Positions 52,140 to 64,000 of a stretch of DNA of 64,000 nucleotides are shown in pieces. Source of the DNA: Elmis aenea (taxonomy: Eukaryota > Arthropoda > Insecta > Coleoptera > Elmidae). Numbering within the stretch: position 1 is the first letter of the stretch; the number at the start of each line of letters is the position of its first letter. The notes beneath the pieces were generated by a model. That model made no database searches and was not told where the DNA came from. It saw only the letters and a program-made list of their open reading frames with translations. A program made the position numbers and the translations under genes. The stretch is from positions 124,001 through 188,000 of the forward strand of contig CANTFG010000031.1 in the NCBI GenBank assembly GCA_947652605.1, given 5' to 3'.

Positions 52140-52196
52140 ATGTATTAACTAAAGCACGGTATTTTTAGGAAATTATTAAAAATTAAAACCAGCTCA

Positions 52197-55100
52197 TTGA
52201 AAGACATATGCAAAACAATTGTATTCATGTAAAGAGGCGATGGATAAACTGTTCCTGTGATATACAAATCAATAATTAAAATTGTTTAGAAATAGTCGCT
52301 CAAGGAACATATGTATTAACTAAAGCACGGTATTTTTAGAAAATTATTAAAAATTAAAACCAGCTCATTGAAAGACATATGCAAAACAATTGTATTCATG
52401 TAAAGAGGCGATGGATAAACTGTTCCTGTGATATACAAATCAATAATTAAAATTGTTTAGAAATAGTCGCTCAAGGAACATATGTATTAACTAAAGCACG
52501 GTATATTTAGGAAATTATTAAAAATTAAAACCAGCTCATTGAAAGACATATGCAAAACAATTGTATTCATGTAAAAAAGCGATGGATAAACTGTTCCTGT
52601 GATATACAAATCAATAATTAAAATTGTTTAGAAATAGTCGCTCAAGGAACACATGTATTAACTAAAGCACGGCACTTTTAGGAAATTATTAAAAATTAAA
52701 ACCAGCTAATTGAAAGACATATGCAAAACAATTGTATTCATGTAAAGAGGCGATGGATAAACTGTTCCTGTGATATACAAATCAATAATTAAAATTGTTT
52801 AGAAATAGTCGCTCAAGGAACATATGTATTAACTAAAGCACGGTATTTTTAGGAAATTATTAAAAATTAAAACCAGCCCATTGAAAGACATACGCAAAAC
52901 AATTGTATTCATGTAAAGAGGCGATGGATAAACTGTTTCTGTGATATACAAATCAATAATTAAAATTGTTTCGAAATAGTCGCTCAAGGAACATATGTAT
53001 TAACTAAAGCACGGTATTTTTAAGAAATTATTAAAAATTAAAACCAGCTCATTGAAAGACATATGCAAAACAATTGTATTCATGTAAAGAGGCGATGGAT
53101 AAACTGTTCCTGTGATATACAAATCAATAATTGGAATTGTTTCGAAATAGTCGCTCAAGAAACATATGTATTAACTAAAGCACGGTATTTTTAGGAAACT
53201 ATTAAAAATTAAAACCAGCTCTTTGAAAGACATATGCAAAACAATTGTATTCATGTAAAGAGGCGATGGATAAACTGTTCCTGTGATATACAAATCAATA
53301 ATTAAAATTGTTTCGAAATAGTCGCTCAAGGAACATATGTATTAACTAAAGCACGGTATTTTTAGAAAATTATTAAAAATTAAAACCAGCTCATTGAAAG
53401 ACATATGCAAAACAATTGTATTCATGTAAAGAGGCGATGGATAAACTGTTCCTCTGATATACAAATCAATAATTAAAATTGTTTAGAAATAGTCGCTCAA
53501 GGAACATATGTATTAACTAAAGCACGGTATATTTAGGAAATTATTAAAAATTAAAACCAGCTCATTGAAAGACATATGCAAAACAATTGTATTCATGTAA
53601 AAAAGCGATGGATAAACTGTTCCTGTGATATACAAATCAATAATTAAAATTGTTTAGAAATAGTCGCTTAAGGAACATATGTATTAACTAAAGCACGGTA
53701 TTTTTAGGAAATTATTAAAAATTAAAACCAGCTCATTGAAAGACATATGCAAAACAATTGTATTCATGTAAAGAAGCGATGGATAAATTGTTCCTGTGAT
53801 ATACAAATCAATAATTAAAATTGTTTAGAAATAGTCGCTCAAGGAACATATGTATTAACTAAAGCACGGTATTTTTAGGAAATTATTAAAAATTAAAACC
53901 AGCTCATTGAAAGACATATGCAAAACAATTGTATTCATGTAAAGAGGCGATGGATAAACTGTTTCTGTAATATACAAATCAATAATTAAAATTGTTTCGA
54001 AATAGTCGCTCAAGGAACATATGTATTAACTAAAGCACGGTATTTTTAGGAAATTATTAAAAATTTAAACCAGCTCATTAAAAGACATATGCAAAACAAT
54101 TGTATTCATGTAAAGTGGCGATTGATAAACTGTTTCTGTGATATACAAATCAATAATTAAAATTGTTTCGAAATAGTCGCTCAAGGAACATATGTATTAA
54201 CTAAAGCACGGTATTTTTAGGAAATTATTAAAAATTAAAACCAGCTCATTGAAAGATATATGCAAAACAATTGTATTCATGTAAAGAGGCGATGGATAAA
54301 CTGTTCCTGTGATATACAAATCAATAATTAAAATTGTTTCGAAATAGTCGCTCAAGGAACACATGTATTAACTAAAGCACGGCATTTTTAGGAAATTATT
54401 AAAAATTAAAACCAGCTCATTGAAAGACATATGCAAAACAATTGTATTCATGTAAAGAGGCGATGGATAAACTGTTCCTGTGATATACAAATCAATAATT
54501 AAAATTGTTTAGAAATAGTCGCTCAAGGAACATATGTATTAACTAAAGCACGGTATTTTTAGGAAATTATTAAAAATTAAAACCAGCTCATTGAAAGACA
54601 TATGCAAAACAATTGTATTCATGTAAAGAGGCGATGGATAAACTGTTTCTGTGATATACAAATCAATAATTGAAATTGTTTCGAAATAGTCGCTCAAGGA
54701 ACATATGTATTAACTAAAGCACGGTATTTTTAGGAAATTATTAAAAATTAAAACCAGCTCATTGAAAGACATATGCAAAACAATTGTATTCATGTAAAGA
54801 GGCGATGGATAAACTGTTCCTGTGATATACAAATCAATAATTAAAATTGTGTAGAAATAGTCGCTCAAGGAACATATGTATTAACTAAAGCACGGTATTT
54901 TTAGGAAATTATTAAAAATTAAAACCAGCTCATTGAAAGACATATGCAAAACAATTGTATTCATGTAAAGAGGCGATGGATAAACTGTTTCTGTGATATA
55001 CAAATCAATAATTAAAATTGTTTCGAAATAGTCGCTCAAGAAACATATGTATTAACTAAAGCACGGTATTTTTAGGAAATTATTAAAAATTAAAACCAGC

Positions 55101-56471
55101 TCATTGAAAGACATATGCAAAACAATTGTATTCATGTAAAGAGGCGATGGATAAACTGTTCCTGTGATATACAAATCAATAATTAAAATTGTTTAGAAAT
55201 AGTAGCTCAAGGAACATATGTATTAACTAAAGCACGGTATTTTTAGGAAATTATTAAAAATTAAAACCAGCTCATTGAAAGACATATGCAAAACAATTGT
55301 ATTCATGTAAAGAGGCGATGGATAAACTGTTCCTGTGATATATAAATCAATAATTAAAATTGTTTCGAAATAGTCGCTCAAGGAACACATGTATTAACTA
55401 AAGCACGGCATTTTTAGGAAATTATTAAAAATTAAAACCAGCTCATTAAAAGACATATGCAAAACAATTGTATTCATGTAAAGAGGCGATGGATAAACTG
55501 TTCCTGTGATATACAAATCAATAATTAAAATTGTTTAGAAATAGTCGCTCAAGGAACATATGTATTAACTAAAGCACGGTATTTTTAGGAAATTATTAAA
55601 AATTAAAACCAGCCCATTGAAAGACATACGCAAAACAATTGTATTCATGTAAAGAGGCGATGGATAAACTGTTTCTGTGATATACAAATCAATAATTAAA
55701 ATTGTTTCGAAATAGTCGCTCAAGGAACATATGTATTAACTAAAGCACGGTATTTTTAGGAAATTATTAAAAATTAAAACCAGCTCATTGAAAGACATAT
55801 GCAAAACAATTGTATTCATGTAAAGAGGCGATGGATAAACTGTTCCTGTGATATACAAATCAATAATTGAAATTGTTTCGAAATAGTCGCTCAAGAAACA
55901 TATGTATTAACTAAAGCACGGTATTTTTAGGAAACTATTAAAAATTAAAACCAGCTCTTTGAAAGACATATGCAAAACAATTGTATTCATGTAAAGAGGC
56001 GATGGATAAACTGTTCCTGTGATATACAAATCAATAATTAAAATTGTTTAGAAATAGTCGCTCAAGGAACATATGTATTAACTAAAGCACGGTATTTTTA
56101 GAAAATTATTAAAAATTAAAACCAGCTCATTGAAAGACATATGCAAAACAATTGTATTCATGTAAAGAGGCGATGGATAAACTGTTCCTGTGATATACAA
56201 ATCAATAATTAAAATTGTTTAGAAATAGTCGCTCAAGGAACATATGTATTAACTAAAGCACGGTATATTTAGGAAATTATTAAAAATTAAAACCAGCTTA
56301 TTGAAAGACATATGCAAAACAATTGTATTCATGTAAAAAAGCGATGGATAAACTGTTCCTGTGATATACAAATCAATAATTAAAATTGTTTAGAAATAGT
56401 CGCTCAAGGAACATATGTATTAACTAAAGCACGGTATTTTTAGGAAATTATTAAAAATTAAAACCAGCTCA
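52197..56471 (+). repeat. 25-monomer higher-order unit, copy 2, empty site
   Basis: This is the adjacent tandem copy of the 25-monomer block, exactly 4275 bases (25 x 171), without the transposon. At the position matching the insertion (about 56132) the sequence reads CTCATTGAAAGAC, the uninterrupted target. A private change is GCTAATTG near 52709. Confidence 0.9.
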
Positions 56472-59400
56472 TTGAAAGACATATGCAAAACAATTGTATT
56501 CATGTAAAGAAGCGATGGATAAATTGTTCCTGTGATATACAAATCAATAATTAAAATTGTTTAGAAATAGTCGCTCAAGGAACATATGTATTAACTAAAG
56601 CACGGTATTTTTAGAAAATTATTAAAAATTAAAACCAGCTCATTGAAAGACATATGCAAAACAATTGTATTCATGTAAAGAGGCGATGGATAAACTGTTT
56701 CTGTAATATACAAATCAATAATTAAAATTGTTTCGAAATAGTCGCTCAAGGAACATATGTATTAACTAAAGCACGGTATTTTTAGGAAATTATTAAAAAT
56801 TTAAACCAGCTCATTAAAAGACATATGCAAAACAATTGTATTCATGTAAAGTGGCGATGGATAAACTGTTTCTGTGATATACAAATCAATAATTAAAATT
56901 GTTTCGAAATAGTCGCTCAAGGAACATATGTATTAACTAAAGCACGGTATTTTTAGGAAATTATTAAAAATTAAAACCAGCTCATTGAAAGACATATGCA
57001 AAACAATTGTATTCATGTAAAGAGGCGATGGATAAACTGTTCCTGTGATATACAAATCAATAATTAAAATTGTTTAGAAATAGTCGCTCAAGGAACATAT
57101 GTATTAACTAAAGCACGGTATTTTTAGGAAATTATTAAAAATTAAAACCAGCTCATTGAAAGACATATGCAAAACAATTGTATTCATGTAAAGAGGCGAT
57201 GGATAAACTGTTCCTGTGATATACAAATCAATAATTATAATTGTTTCGAAATAGTCGCTCAAGGAACACATGTATTAACTAAAGCACGGTATTTTTAGGA
57301 AATTATTAAAAATTAAAACCAGCTCATTGAAAGACATATGCAAAACAATTGTATTCATGTAAAGAGGCGATGGATAAACTGTTCCTGTGATATACAAATC
57401 AATAATTAAAATTGTTTAGAAATAGTCGCTCAAGGAACATATGTATTAACTAAAGCACGGTATTTTTAGGAAATTATTAAAAATTAAAACCAGCTCATTG
57501 AAAGACATATGCAAAACAATTGTATTCATGTAAAGAGGCGATGGATAAACTGTTTCTGTGATATACAAATCAATAATTGAAATTGTTTCGAAATAGTCGC
57601 TCAAGGAACATATGTATTAACTAAAGCACGGTATTTTTAGGAAATTATTAAAAATTAAAACCAGCTCATTGAAAGACATATGCAAAACAATTGTATTCAT
57701 GTAAAGAGGCGATGGATAAACTGTTCCTGTCATATACAAATCAATAATTAAAATTGTGTAGAAATAGTCGCTCAAGGAACATATGTATTAACTAAAGCAC
57801 GGTATTTTTAGGAAATTATTAAAAATTAAAACCAGCTCATTGAAAGACATATGCAAAACAATTGTATTCATGTAAAGAAGCGATGGATAAATTGTTCCTG
57901 TGATATACAAATCAATAATTAAAATTGTTTAGAAATAGTCGCTCAAGGAACATATGTATTAACTAAAGCACGGTATTTTTAGGAAATTATTAAAAATTAA
58001 AACCAGCTCATTGAAAGACATATGCAAAACAATTGTATTCATGTAAAGAGGCGATGGATAAACTGTTTCTGTAATATACAAATCAATAATTAAAATTGTT
58101 TCGAAATAGTCGCTCAAGGAACATATGTATTAACTAAAGCACGGTATTTTTAGGAAATTATTAAAAATTTAAACCAGCTCATTAAAAGACATATGCAAAA
58201 CAATTGTATTCATGTAAAGTGGCGATGGATAAACTGTTTCTGTGATATACAAATCAATAATTAAAATTGTTTCGAAATAGTCGCTCAAGGAACATATGTA
58301 TTAACTAAAGCACGGTATTTTTAGGAAATTATTAAAAATTAAAACCAGCTCATTGAAAGACATATGCAAAACAATTGTATTCATGTAAAGAGGCGATGGA
58401 TAAACTGTTCCTGTGATATACAAATCAATAATTGAAATTGTTTCGAAATAGTCGCTCAAGAAACAGATGTATTAACTAAAGCACGGTATTTTTAGGAAAC
58501 TATTAAAAATTAAAACCAGCTCTTTGAAAGACATATGCAAAACAATTGTATTCATGTAAAGAGGCGATGGATAAACTGTTCCTGTGATATACAAATCAAT
58601 AATTAAAATTGTTTAGAAATAGTCGCTCAAGGAACATATGTATTAACTAAAGCACGGTATTTTTAGAAAATTATTAAAAATTAAAACCAGCTCATTGAAA
58701 GACATATGCAAAACAATTGTATTCATGTAAAGAGGCGATGGATAAACTGTTCCTGTGATATACAAATCAATAATTAAAATTGTTTAGAAATAGTCGCTCA
58801 AGGAACATATGTATTAACTAAAGCACGGTATTTTTAGGAAATTATTAAAAATTAAAACCAGCTCATTGAAAGACATATGCAAAACAATTGTATTCATGTA
58901 AAGAGGCGATGGATAAACTGTTTCTGTAATATACAAATCAATAATTAAAATTGTTTCGAAATAGTCGCTCAAGGAACATATGTATTAACTAAAGCACGGT
59001 ATTTTTAGGAAATTATTAAAAATTTAAACCAGCTCATTAAAAGACATATGCAAAACAATTGTATTCATGTAAAGTGGCGATGGATAAACTGTTTCTGTGA
59101 TATACAAATCAATAATTAAAATTGTTTCGAAATAGTCGCTCAAGGAACATATGTATTAACTAAAGCACGGTATTTTTAGGAAATTATTAAAAATTAAAAC
59201 CAGCTCATTGAAAGACATATGCAAAACAATTGTATTCATGTAAAGAGGCGATGGATAAACTGTTCCTGTGATATACAAATCAATAATTAAAATTGTTTCG
59301 AAATAGTCGCTCAAGAAACACATGTATTAACTAAAGCACGGCATTTTTAGGAAATTATTAAAAATTAAAACCAGCTCATTGAAAGACATATGCAAAACAA

Positions 59401-60970
59401 TTGTATTCATGTAAAGAGGCGATGGATAAACTGTTCCTGTGATATACAAATCAATAATTAAAATTGTTTAGAAATAGTCGCTCAAGGAACATATGTATTA
59501 ACTAAAGCACGGTATTTTTAGGAAATTATTAAAAATTAAAACCAGCCCATTGAAAGACATACGCAAAACAATTGTATTCATGTAAAGAGGCGATGGATAA
59601 ACTGTTTCTGTGATATACAAATCAATAATTAAAATTGTTTCGAAATAGTCGCTCAAGGAACATATGTTTTAACTAAAGCACGGTATTTTTAGGAAATTAT
59701 TAAAAATTAAAACCAGCTCATTGAAAGACATATGCAAAACAATTGTATTCATGTAAAGAGGCGATGGATAAACTGTTCCTGTGATATACAAATCAATAAT
59801 TGAAATTGTTTCGAAATAGTCGCTCAAGAAACATATGTATTAACTAAAGCACGGTATTTTTAGGAAACTATTAAAAATTAAAACCAGCTCTTTGAAAGAC
59901 ATATGCAAAACAATTGTATTCATGTAAAGAGGCGATGGATAAACTGTTCCTGTGATATACAAATCAATAATTAAAATTGTTTAGAAATAGTCGCTCAAGG
60001 AACATATGTATTAACTAAAGCACGGTATTTTTAGAAAATTATTAAAAATTAAAACCAGCTCATTGAAAGACATATGCAAAACAATTGTATTCATGTAAAG
60101 AGGCGATGGATAAACTGTTCCTGTGATATACAAATCAATAATTAAAATTGTTTAGAAATAGTCGCTCAAGGAACATATGTATTAACTAAAGCACGGTATA
60201 TTTAGGAAATTATTAAAAATTAAAACCAGCTCATTGAAAGACATATGCAAAACAATTGTATTCATGTAAAAAAGCGATGGATAAACTGTTCCTGTGATAT
60301 ACAAATCAATAATTAAAATTGTTTAGAAATAGTCGCTCAAGGAACACATGTATTAACTAAAGCACGGCATTTTTAGGAAATTATTAAAAATTAAAACCAG
60401 CTCATTGAAAGACATATGCAAAACAATTGTATTCATGTAAAGAGGCGATGGATAAACTGTTCCTGTGATATACAAATCAATAATTAAAATTGTTTAGAAA
60501 TAGTCGCTCAAGGAACATATGTATTAACTAAAGCACGGTATTTTTAGGAAATTATTAAAAATTAAAACCAGCCCATTGAAAGACATACGCAAAACAATTG
60601 TATTCATGTAAAGAGGCGATGGATAAACTGTTTCTGTGATATACAAATCAATAATTAAAATTGTTTCGAAATAGTCGCTCAAGGAACATATGTATTAACT
60701 AAAGCACGGTATTTTTAGGAAATTATTAAAAATTAAAACCAGCTCATTGAAAGACATATGCAAAACAATTGTATTCATGTAAAGAGGCGATGGATAAACT
60801 GTTCCTGTGATATACAAATCAATAATTAAAATTGTTCAGAAATAGTCGCTCAAGGAACATATGTATTAACTAAAGCACGGTATTTTTAGGAAACTATTAA
60901 AAATTAAAACCAGCTCTTTGAAAGACATATGCAAAACAATTGTATTCATGTAAAGAAGCGATGGATAAAT

Positions 60971-63900
60971 TGTTCCTGTGATATACAAATCAATAATTAA
61001 AATTGTTTAGAAATAGTCGCTCAAGGAACATATGTATTAACTAAAGCACGGTATTTTTAGGAAATTATTAAAAATTAAAACCAGCTCATTGAAAGACATA
61101 TGCAAAACAATTGTATTCATGTAAAGAGGCGATGGATAAACTGTTTCTGTGATATACAAATCAATAATTGAAATTGTTTCAAAATAGTCGCTCAAGGAAC
61201 ATATGTATTAACTAAAGCACGGTATTTTTAGGAAATTATTAAAAATTAAAACCAGCTCATTGAAAGACATATGCAAAACAATTGTATTCATGTAAAGAGG
61301 CGATGGATAAACTGTTCCTGTGATATACAAATCAATAATTAAAATTGTGTAGAAATAGTCGCTCAAGGAACATATGTATTAACTAAAGCACGGTATTTTT
61401 AGGAAATTATTAAAAATTAAAACCAGCTCATTGTAAGACATATGCAAAACAATTGTATTCATGTAAAGAGGCGATGGATAAACTGTTTCTGTGATATACA
61501 AATCAATAATTAAAATTGTTTCGAAATAGTCGCTCAAGAAACATATGTATTAACTAAAGCACGGTATTTTTAGGAAATTATTAAAAATTAAAACCAGCTC
61601 ATTGAAAGACATATGCAAAACAATTGTATTCATGTAAAGAGGCGATGGATAAACTGTTCCTGTGATATACAAATCAATAATTAAAATTGTTTAGAAATAG
61701 TAGCTCAAGGAACATATGTATTAACTAAAGCACGGTATTTTTAGGAAATTATTAAAAATTAAAACCAGCTCATTGAAAGACATATGCAAAACAATTGTAT
61801 TCATGTAAAGAGGCGATGGATAAACTGTTCCTGTGATATATAAATCAATAATTAAAATTGTTTCGAAATAGTCGCTCAAGGAACACATGTATTAACTAAA
61901 GCACGGCATTTTTAGGAAATTATTAAAAATTAAAACCAGCTCATTAAAAGACATATGCAAAACAATTGTATTCATGTAAAGAGGCGATGGATAAACTGTT
62001 CCTGTGATATACAAATCAATAATTAAAATTGTTTAGAAATAGTCGCTCAAGGAACATATGTATTAACTAAAGCACGGTATTTTTAGGAAATTATTAAAAA
62101 TTAAAACCAGCCCATTGAAAGACATACGCAAAACAATTGTATTCATGTAAAGAGGCGATGGATAAACTGTTTCTGTGATATACAAATCAATAATTAAAAT
62201 TGTTTCGAAATAGTCGCTCAAGGAACATATGTATTAACTAAAGCACGGTATTTTTAGGAAATTATTAAAAATTAAAACCAGCTCATTGAAAGACATATGC
62301 AAAACAATTGTATTCATGTAAAGAGGCGATGGATAAACTGTTCCTGTGATATACAAATCAATAATTGAAATTGTTTCGAAATAGTCGCTCAAGAAACATA
62401 TGTATTAACTAAAGCACGGTATTTTTAGGAAACTATTAAAAATTAAAACCAGCTCTTTGAAAGACATATGCAAAACAATTGTATTCATGTAAAGAGGCGA
62501 TGGATAAACTGTTCCTGTGATATACAAATCAATAATTAAAATTGTTTAGAAATAGTCGCTCAAGGAACATATGTATTAACTAAAGCACGGTATTTTTAGA
62601 AAATTATTAAAAATTAAAACCAGCTCATTGAAAGACATATGCAAAACAATTGTATTCATGTAAAGAGGCGATGGATAAACTGTTCCTGTGATATACAAAT
62701 CAATAATTAAAATTGTTTAGAAATAGTCGCTCAAGGAACATATGTATTAACTAAAGCACGGTATATTTAGGAAATTATTAAAAATTAAAACCAGCTTATT
62801 GAAAGACATATGCAAAACAATTGTATTCATGTAAAAAGCGATGGATAAACTGTTCCTGTGATATACAAATCAATAATTAAAATTGTTTAGAAATAGTCGC
62901 TCAAGGAACATATGTATTAACTAAAGCACGGTATTTTTAGGAAATTATTAAAAATTAAAACCAGCTCATTGAAAGACATATGCAAAACAATTGTATTCAT
63001 GTAAAGAAGCGATGGATAAATTGTTCCTGTGATATACAAATCAATAATTAAAATTGTTTAGAAATAGTCGCTCAAGGAACATATGTATTAACTAAAGCAC
63101 GGTATTTTTAGGAAATTATTAAAAATTAAAACCAGCTCATTGAAAGACATATGCAAAACAATTGTATTCATGTAAAGAGGCGATGGATAAACTGTTTCTG
63201 TAATATACAAATCAATAATTAAAGATGTTTCGAAATAGTCGCTCAAGGAACATATGTATTAACTAAAGCACGGTATTTTTAGGAAATTATTAAAAATTTA
63301 AACCAGCTCATTAAAAGACATATGCAAAACAATTGTATTCATGTAAAGTGGCGATGGATAAACTGTTTCTGTGATATACAAATCAATAATTAAAATTGTT
63401 TCGAAATAGTCGCTCAAGGAACATATGTATTAACTAAAGCACGGTATTTTTAGGAAATTATTAAAAATTAAAACCAGCTCATTGAAAGACATATGCAAAA
63501 CAATTGTATTCATGTAAAGAGGCGATGGATAAACTGTTCCTGTGATATACAAATCAATAATTAAAATTGTTTAGAAATAGTCGCTCAAGGAACATATGTA
63601 TTAACTAAAGCACGGTATTTTTAGGAAATTATTAAAAATTAAAACCAGCTCATTGAAAGACATATGCAAAACAATTGTATTCATGTAAAGAGGCGATGGA
63701 TAAACTGTTCCTGTGATATACAAATCAATAATTAAAATTGTTTCGAAATAGTCGCTCAAGGAACACATGTATTAACTAAAGCACGGCATTTTTAGGAAAT
63801 TATTAAAAATTAAAACCAGCTCATTGAAAGACATATGCAAAACAATTGTATTCATGTAAAGAGGCGATGGATAAACTGTTCCTGTGATATACAAATCAAT

Positions 63901-64000
63901 AATTAAAATTGTTTAGAAATAGTCGCTCAAGGAACATATGTATTAACTAAAGCACGGTATTTTTAGGAAATTATTAAAAATTAAAACCAGCTCATTGAAA
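60971..64000 (+). repeat. Block related to 54473-57502 (offset 6498 bp, 38 monomers)
   Basis: This stretch reproduces 54473-57502 at an offset of 6498 bases, which is 38 monomers. Marks are AGTAGCTC (55204 and 61702), ATATATAAATC, GCTTATTG (56296 and 62794) and GTAATATAC (near 56704 and 63199). It shares CTCATTGTAAGAC (61433) with copy 1 at 50211 but not with copy 2 at 54935. Its history is therefore reticulate, not simply copy-of-copy-2. Private changes are TTTCAAAATAG near 61178, GTAAAAAGCG near 62831 and AAAGATGTTTCG near 63222. It runs off the window. Confidence 0.85.

Larger units (their letters stand above)
47473..52196 (+). repeat. 25-monomer higher-order unit, copy 1, carrying the transposon
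   Basis: This block of 25 monomers (4275 bp of satellite) includes the 449 bases added by the transposon and its target duplication. Markers recur at an offset of 4724: GGAATTG (48409 and 53133), CCTCTGATAT (48730 and 53454), GATATATGC (49533 and 54257) and AGTAGCTC (50480 and 55204). Downstream of the transposon the offset is 4275 (GCTTATTG at 52021 and 56296). Private changes include ATAAAATG near 48379 and GTTGCTC near 49796. Confidence 0.9.
46301..64000. repeat. Array domain III: CATACGC, GAAACTATT and TATATTTAGG monomers
   Basis: Domain III is marked by GACATACGC (near 47140, 48168, 50903, 52892, 55626, 59557, 60589 and 62124), by GAAACTATT linked to GCTCTTTG, by TTTAGAAAATT, and by TATATTTAGG, usually paired with GTAAAAAAGCG in the same monomer. 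I see no 175-bp GTAT-insertion monomer after 45871. It contains the transposon and the 25-monomer duplication. The left boundary is approximate, and TATATTTAGG also occurs twice in domain II (near 29285 and 40602). Confidence 0.6.
51856..64000 (+). repeat. 171-bp AT-rich satellite array, right arm
   Basis: The same satellite resumes in the same phase and orientation immediately after the transposon. It begins with the second copy of the TGA target duplication. The last monomer start in the window is at 63938, so the array is cut at monomer position 63 and continues beyond the window. No gene or other unique sequence is present here. Monomers carry domain III markers such as CATACGC, GAAACTATT, and TATATTTAGG paired with GTAAAAAAGCG. 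Confidence 0.98.

Noticed and set aside
1..64000. CRISPR array (regular repeats)
   Set aside because: The 171-bp units are contiguous and nearly identical over their full length. There are no short repeats alternating with unique spacers and no cas genes.
1..64000. Primate alpha satellite, because of the 171-bp period
   Set aside because: The monomer sequence is not recognisably alphoid and is far more AT-rich. Only the length coincides.
1..64000. True CENP-B box (all nine fixed bases)
   Set aside because: I found no full match by eye. The best recurrent match has CGCT where CGGG is required, so only a box-like site is claimed.
1..64000. Bacterial or phage origin with iterons
   Set aside because: There are no genes in 64 kb, the units are nucleosome-sized, nested higher-order structure is present and a MITE-like element is inserted. 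All fit eukaryotic heterochromatin and not a replicon.

Overview
The whole window is one block of eukaryotic satellite DNA. A monomer of about 171 bp is repeated head-to-tail in a single orientation from base 1 to base 64000. That gives about 371 complete monomers plus 63 bases of the next, and the array runs off both ends. The only other sequence is a 446-bp inverted-repeat transposable element at 51410-51855. I see no protein-coding gene, rRNA, tRNA, CRISPR array, origin or promoter. The consensus monomer is about 28% G+C. Nothing is bacterial. The array scale, nucleosome-like period and MITE-type insertion point to a pericentromeric, centromeric or other heterochromatic block of an AT-rich eukaryote. 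An invertebrate such as an arthropod is my guess, not a demonstrated fact. The 171-bp period equals that of primate alpha satellite, but the sequence is not recognisably alphoid.

I number the monomer from the ATGTATTAAC start, so the window opens at monomer position 1. Each monomer has two CATATG palindromes (positions 66-71 and across the monomer junction), one CAATTG (77-82), several A/T tracts, and a hypervariable pentamer at 146-150 (TTTCG, TTTAG, TTTTG, TTCAG or TGTAG). In TTTCG monomers, positions 146-162 match 7 of the 9 fixed bases of the mammalian CENP-B box. This is suggestive only.

The array is a mosaic of nested duplications. Domain I (1 to about 15.5 kb) contains a 29-monomer unit of about 4956 bp in just over two tandem copies (1198-11109 plus a partial third) and a 6-mer pair (12307-14358). 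Domain II (about 15.5-46.3 kb) is marked by 175-bp monomers with a GTAT duplication, by CCAACTC and TGTAG monomers, and by trimer (16067-17092), 6-mer (19145-21204) and 8-mer (24290-27037) units. It also holds two long dispersed duplications: 21434-25286 with 34469-38150, and 27555-33647 with 39043-44939. Domain III (about 46.3-64 kb) has its own markers (CATACGC, GAAACTATT, TATATTTAGG with GTAAAAAAGCG). It carries a 25-monomer tandem pair (47473-52196 and 52197-56471) and a related block at 60971-64000.

The transposon lies in only one of the two 25-mer copies, with a clean 3-bp TGA target duplication. The other copy and the related block preserve the empty site, so the insertion probably came after the amplification. 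The sequence therefore records local homogenisation by unequal exchange, conversion or break repair. It does not show a set of genes working together.
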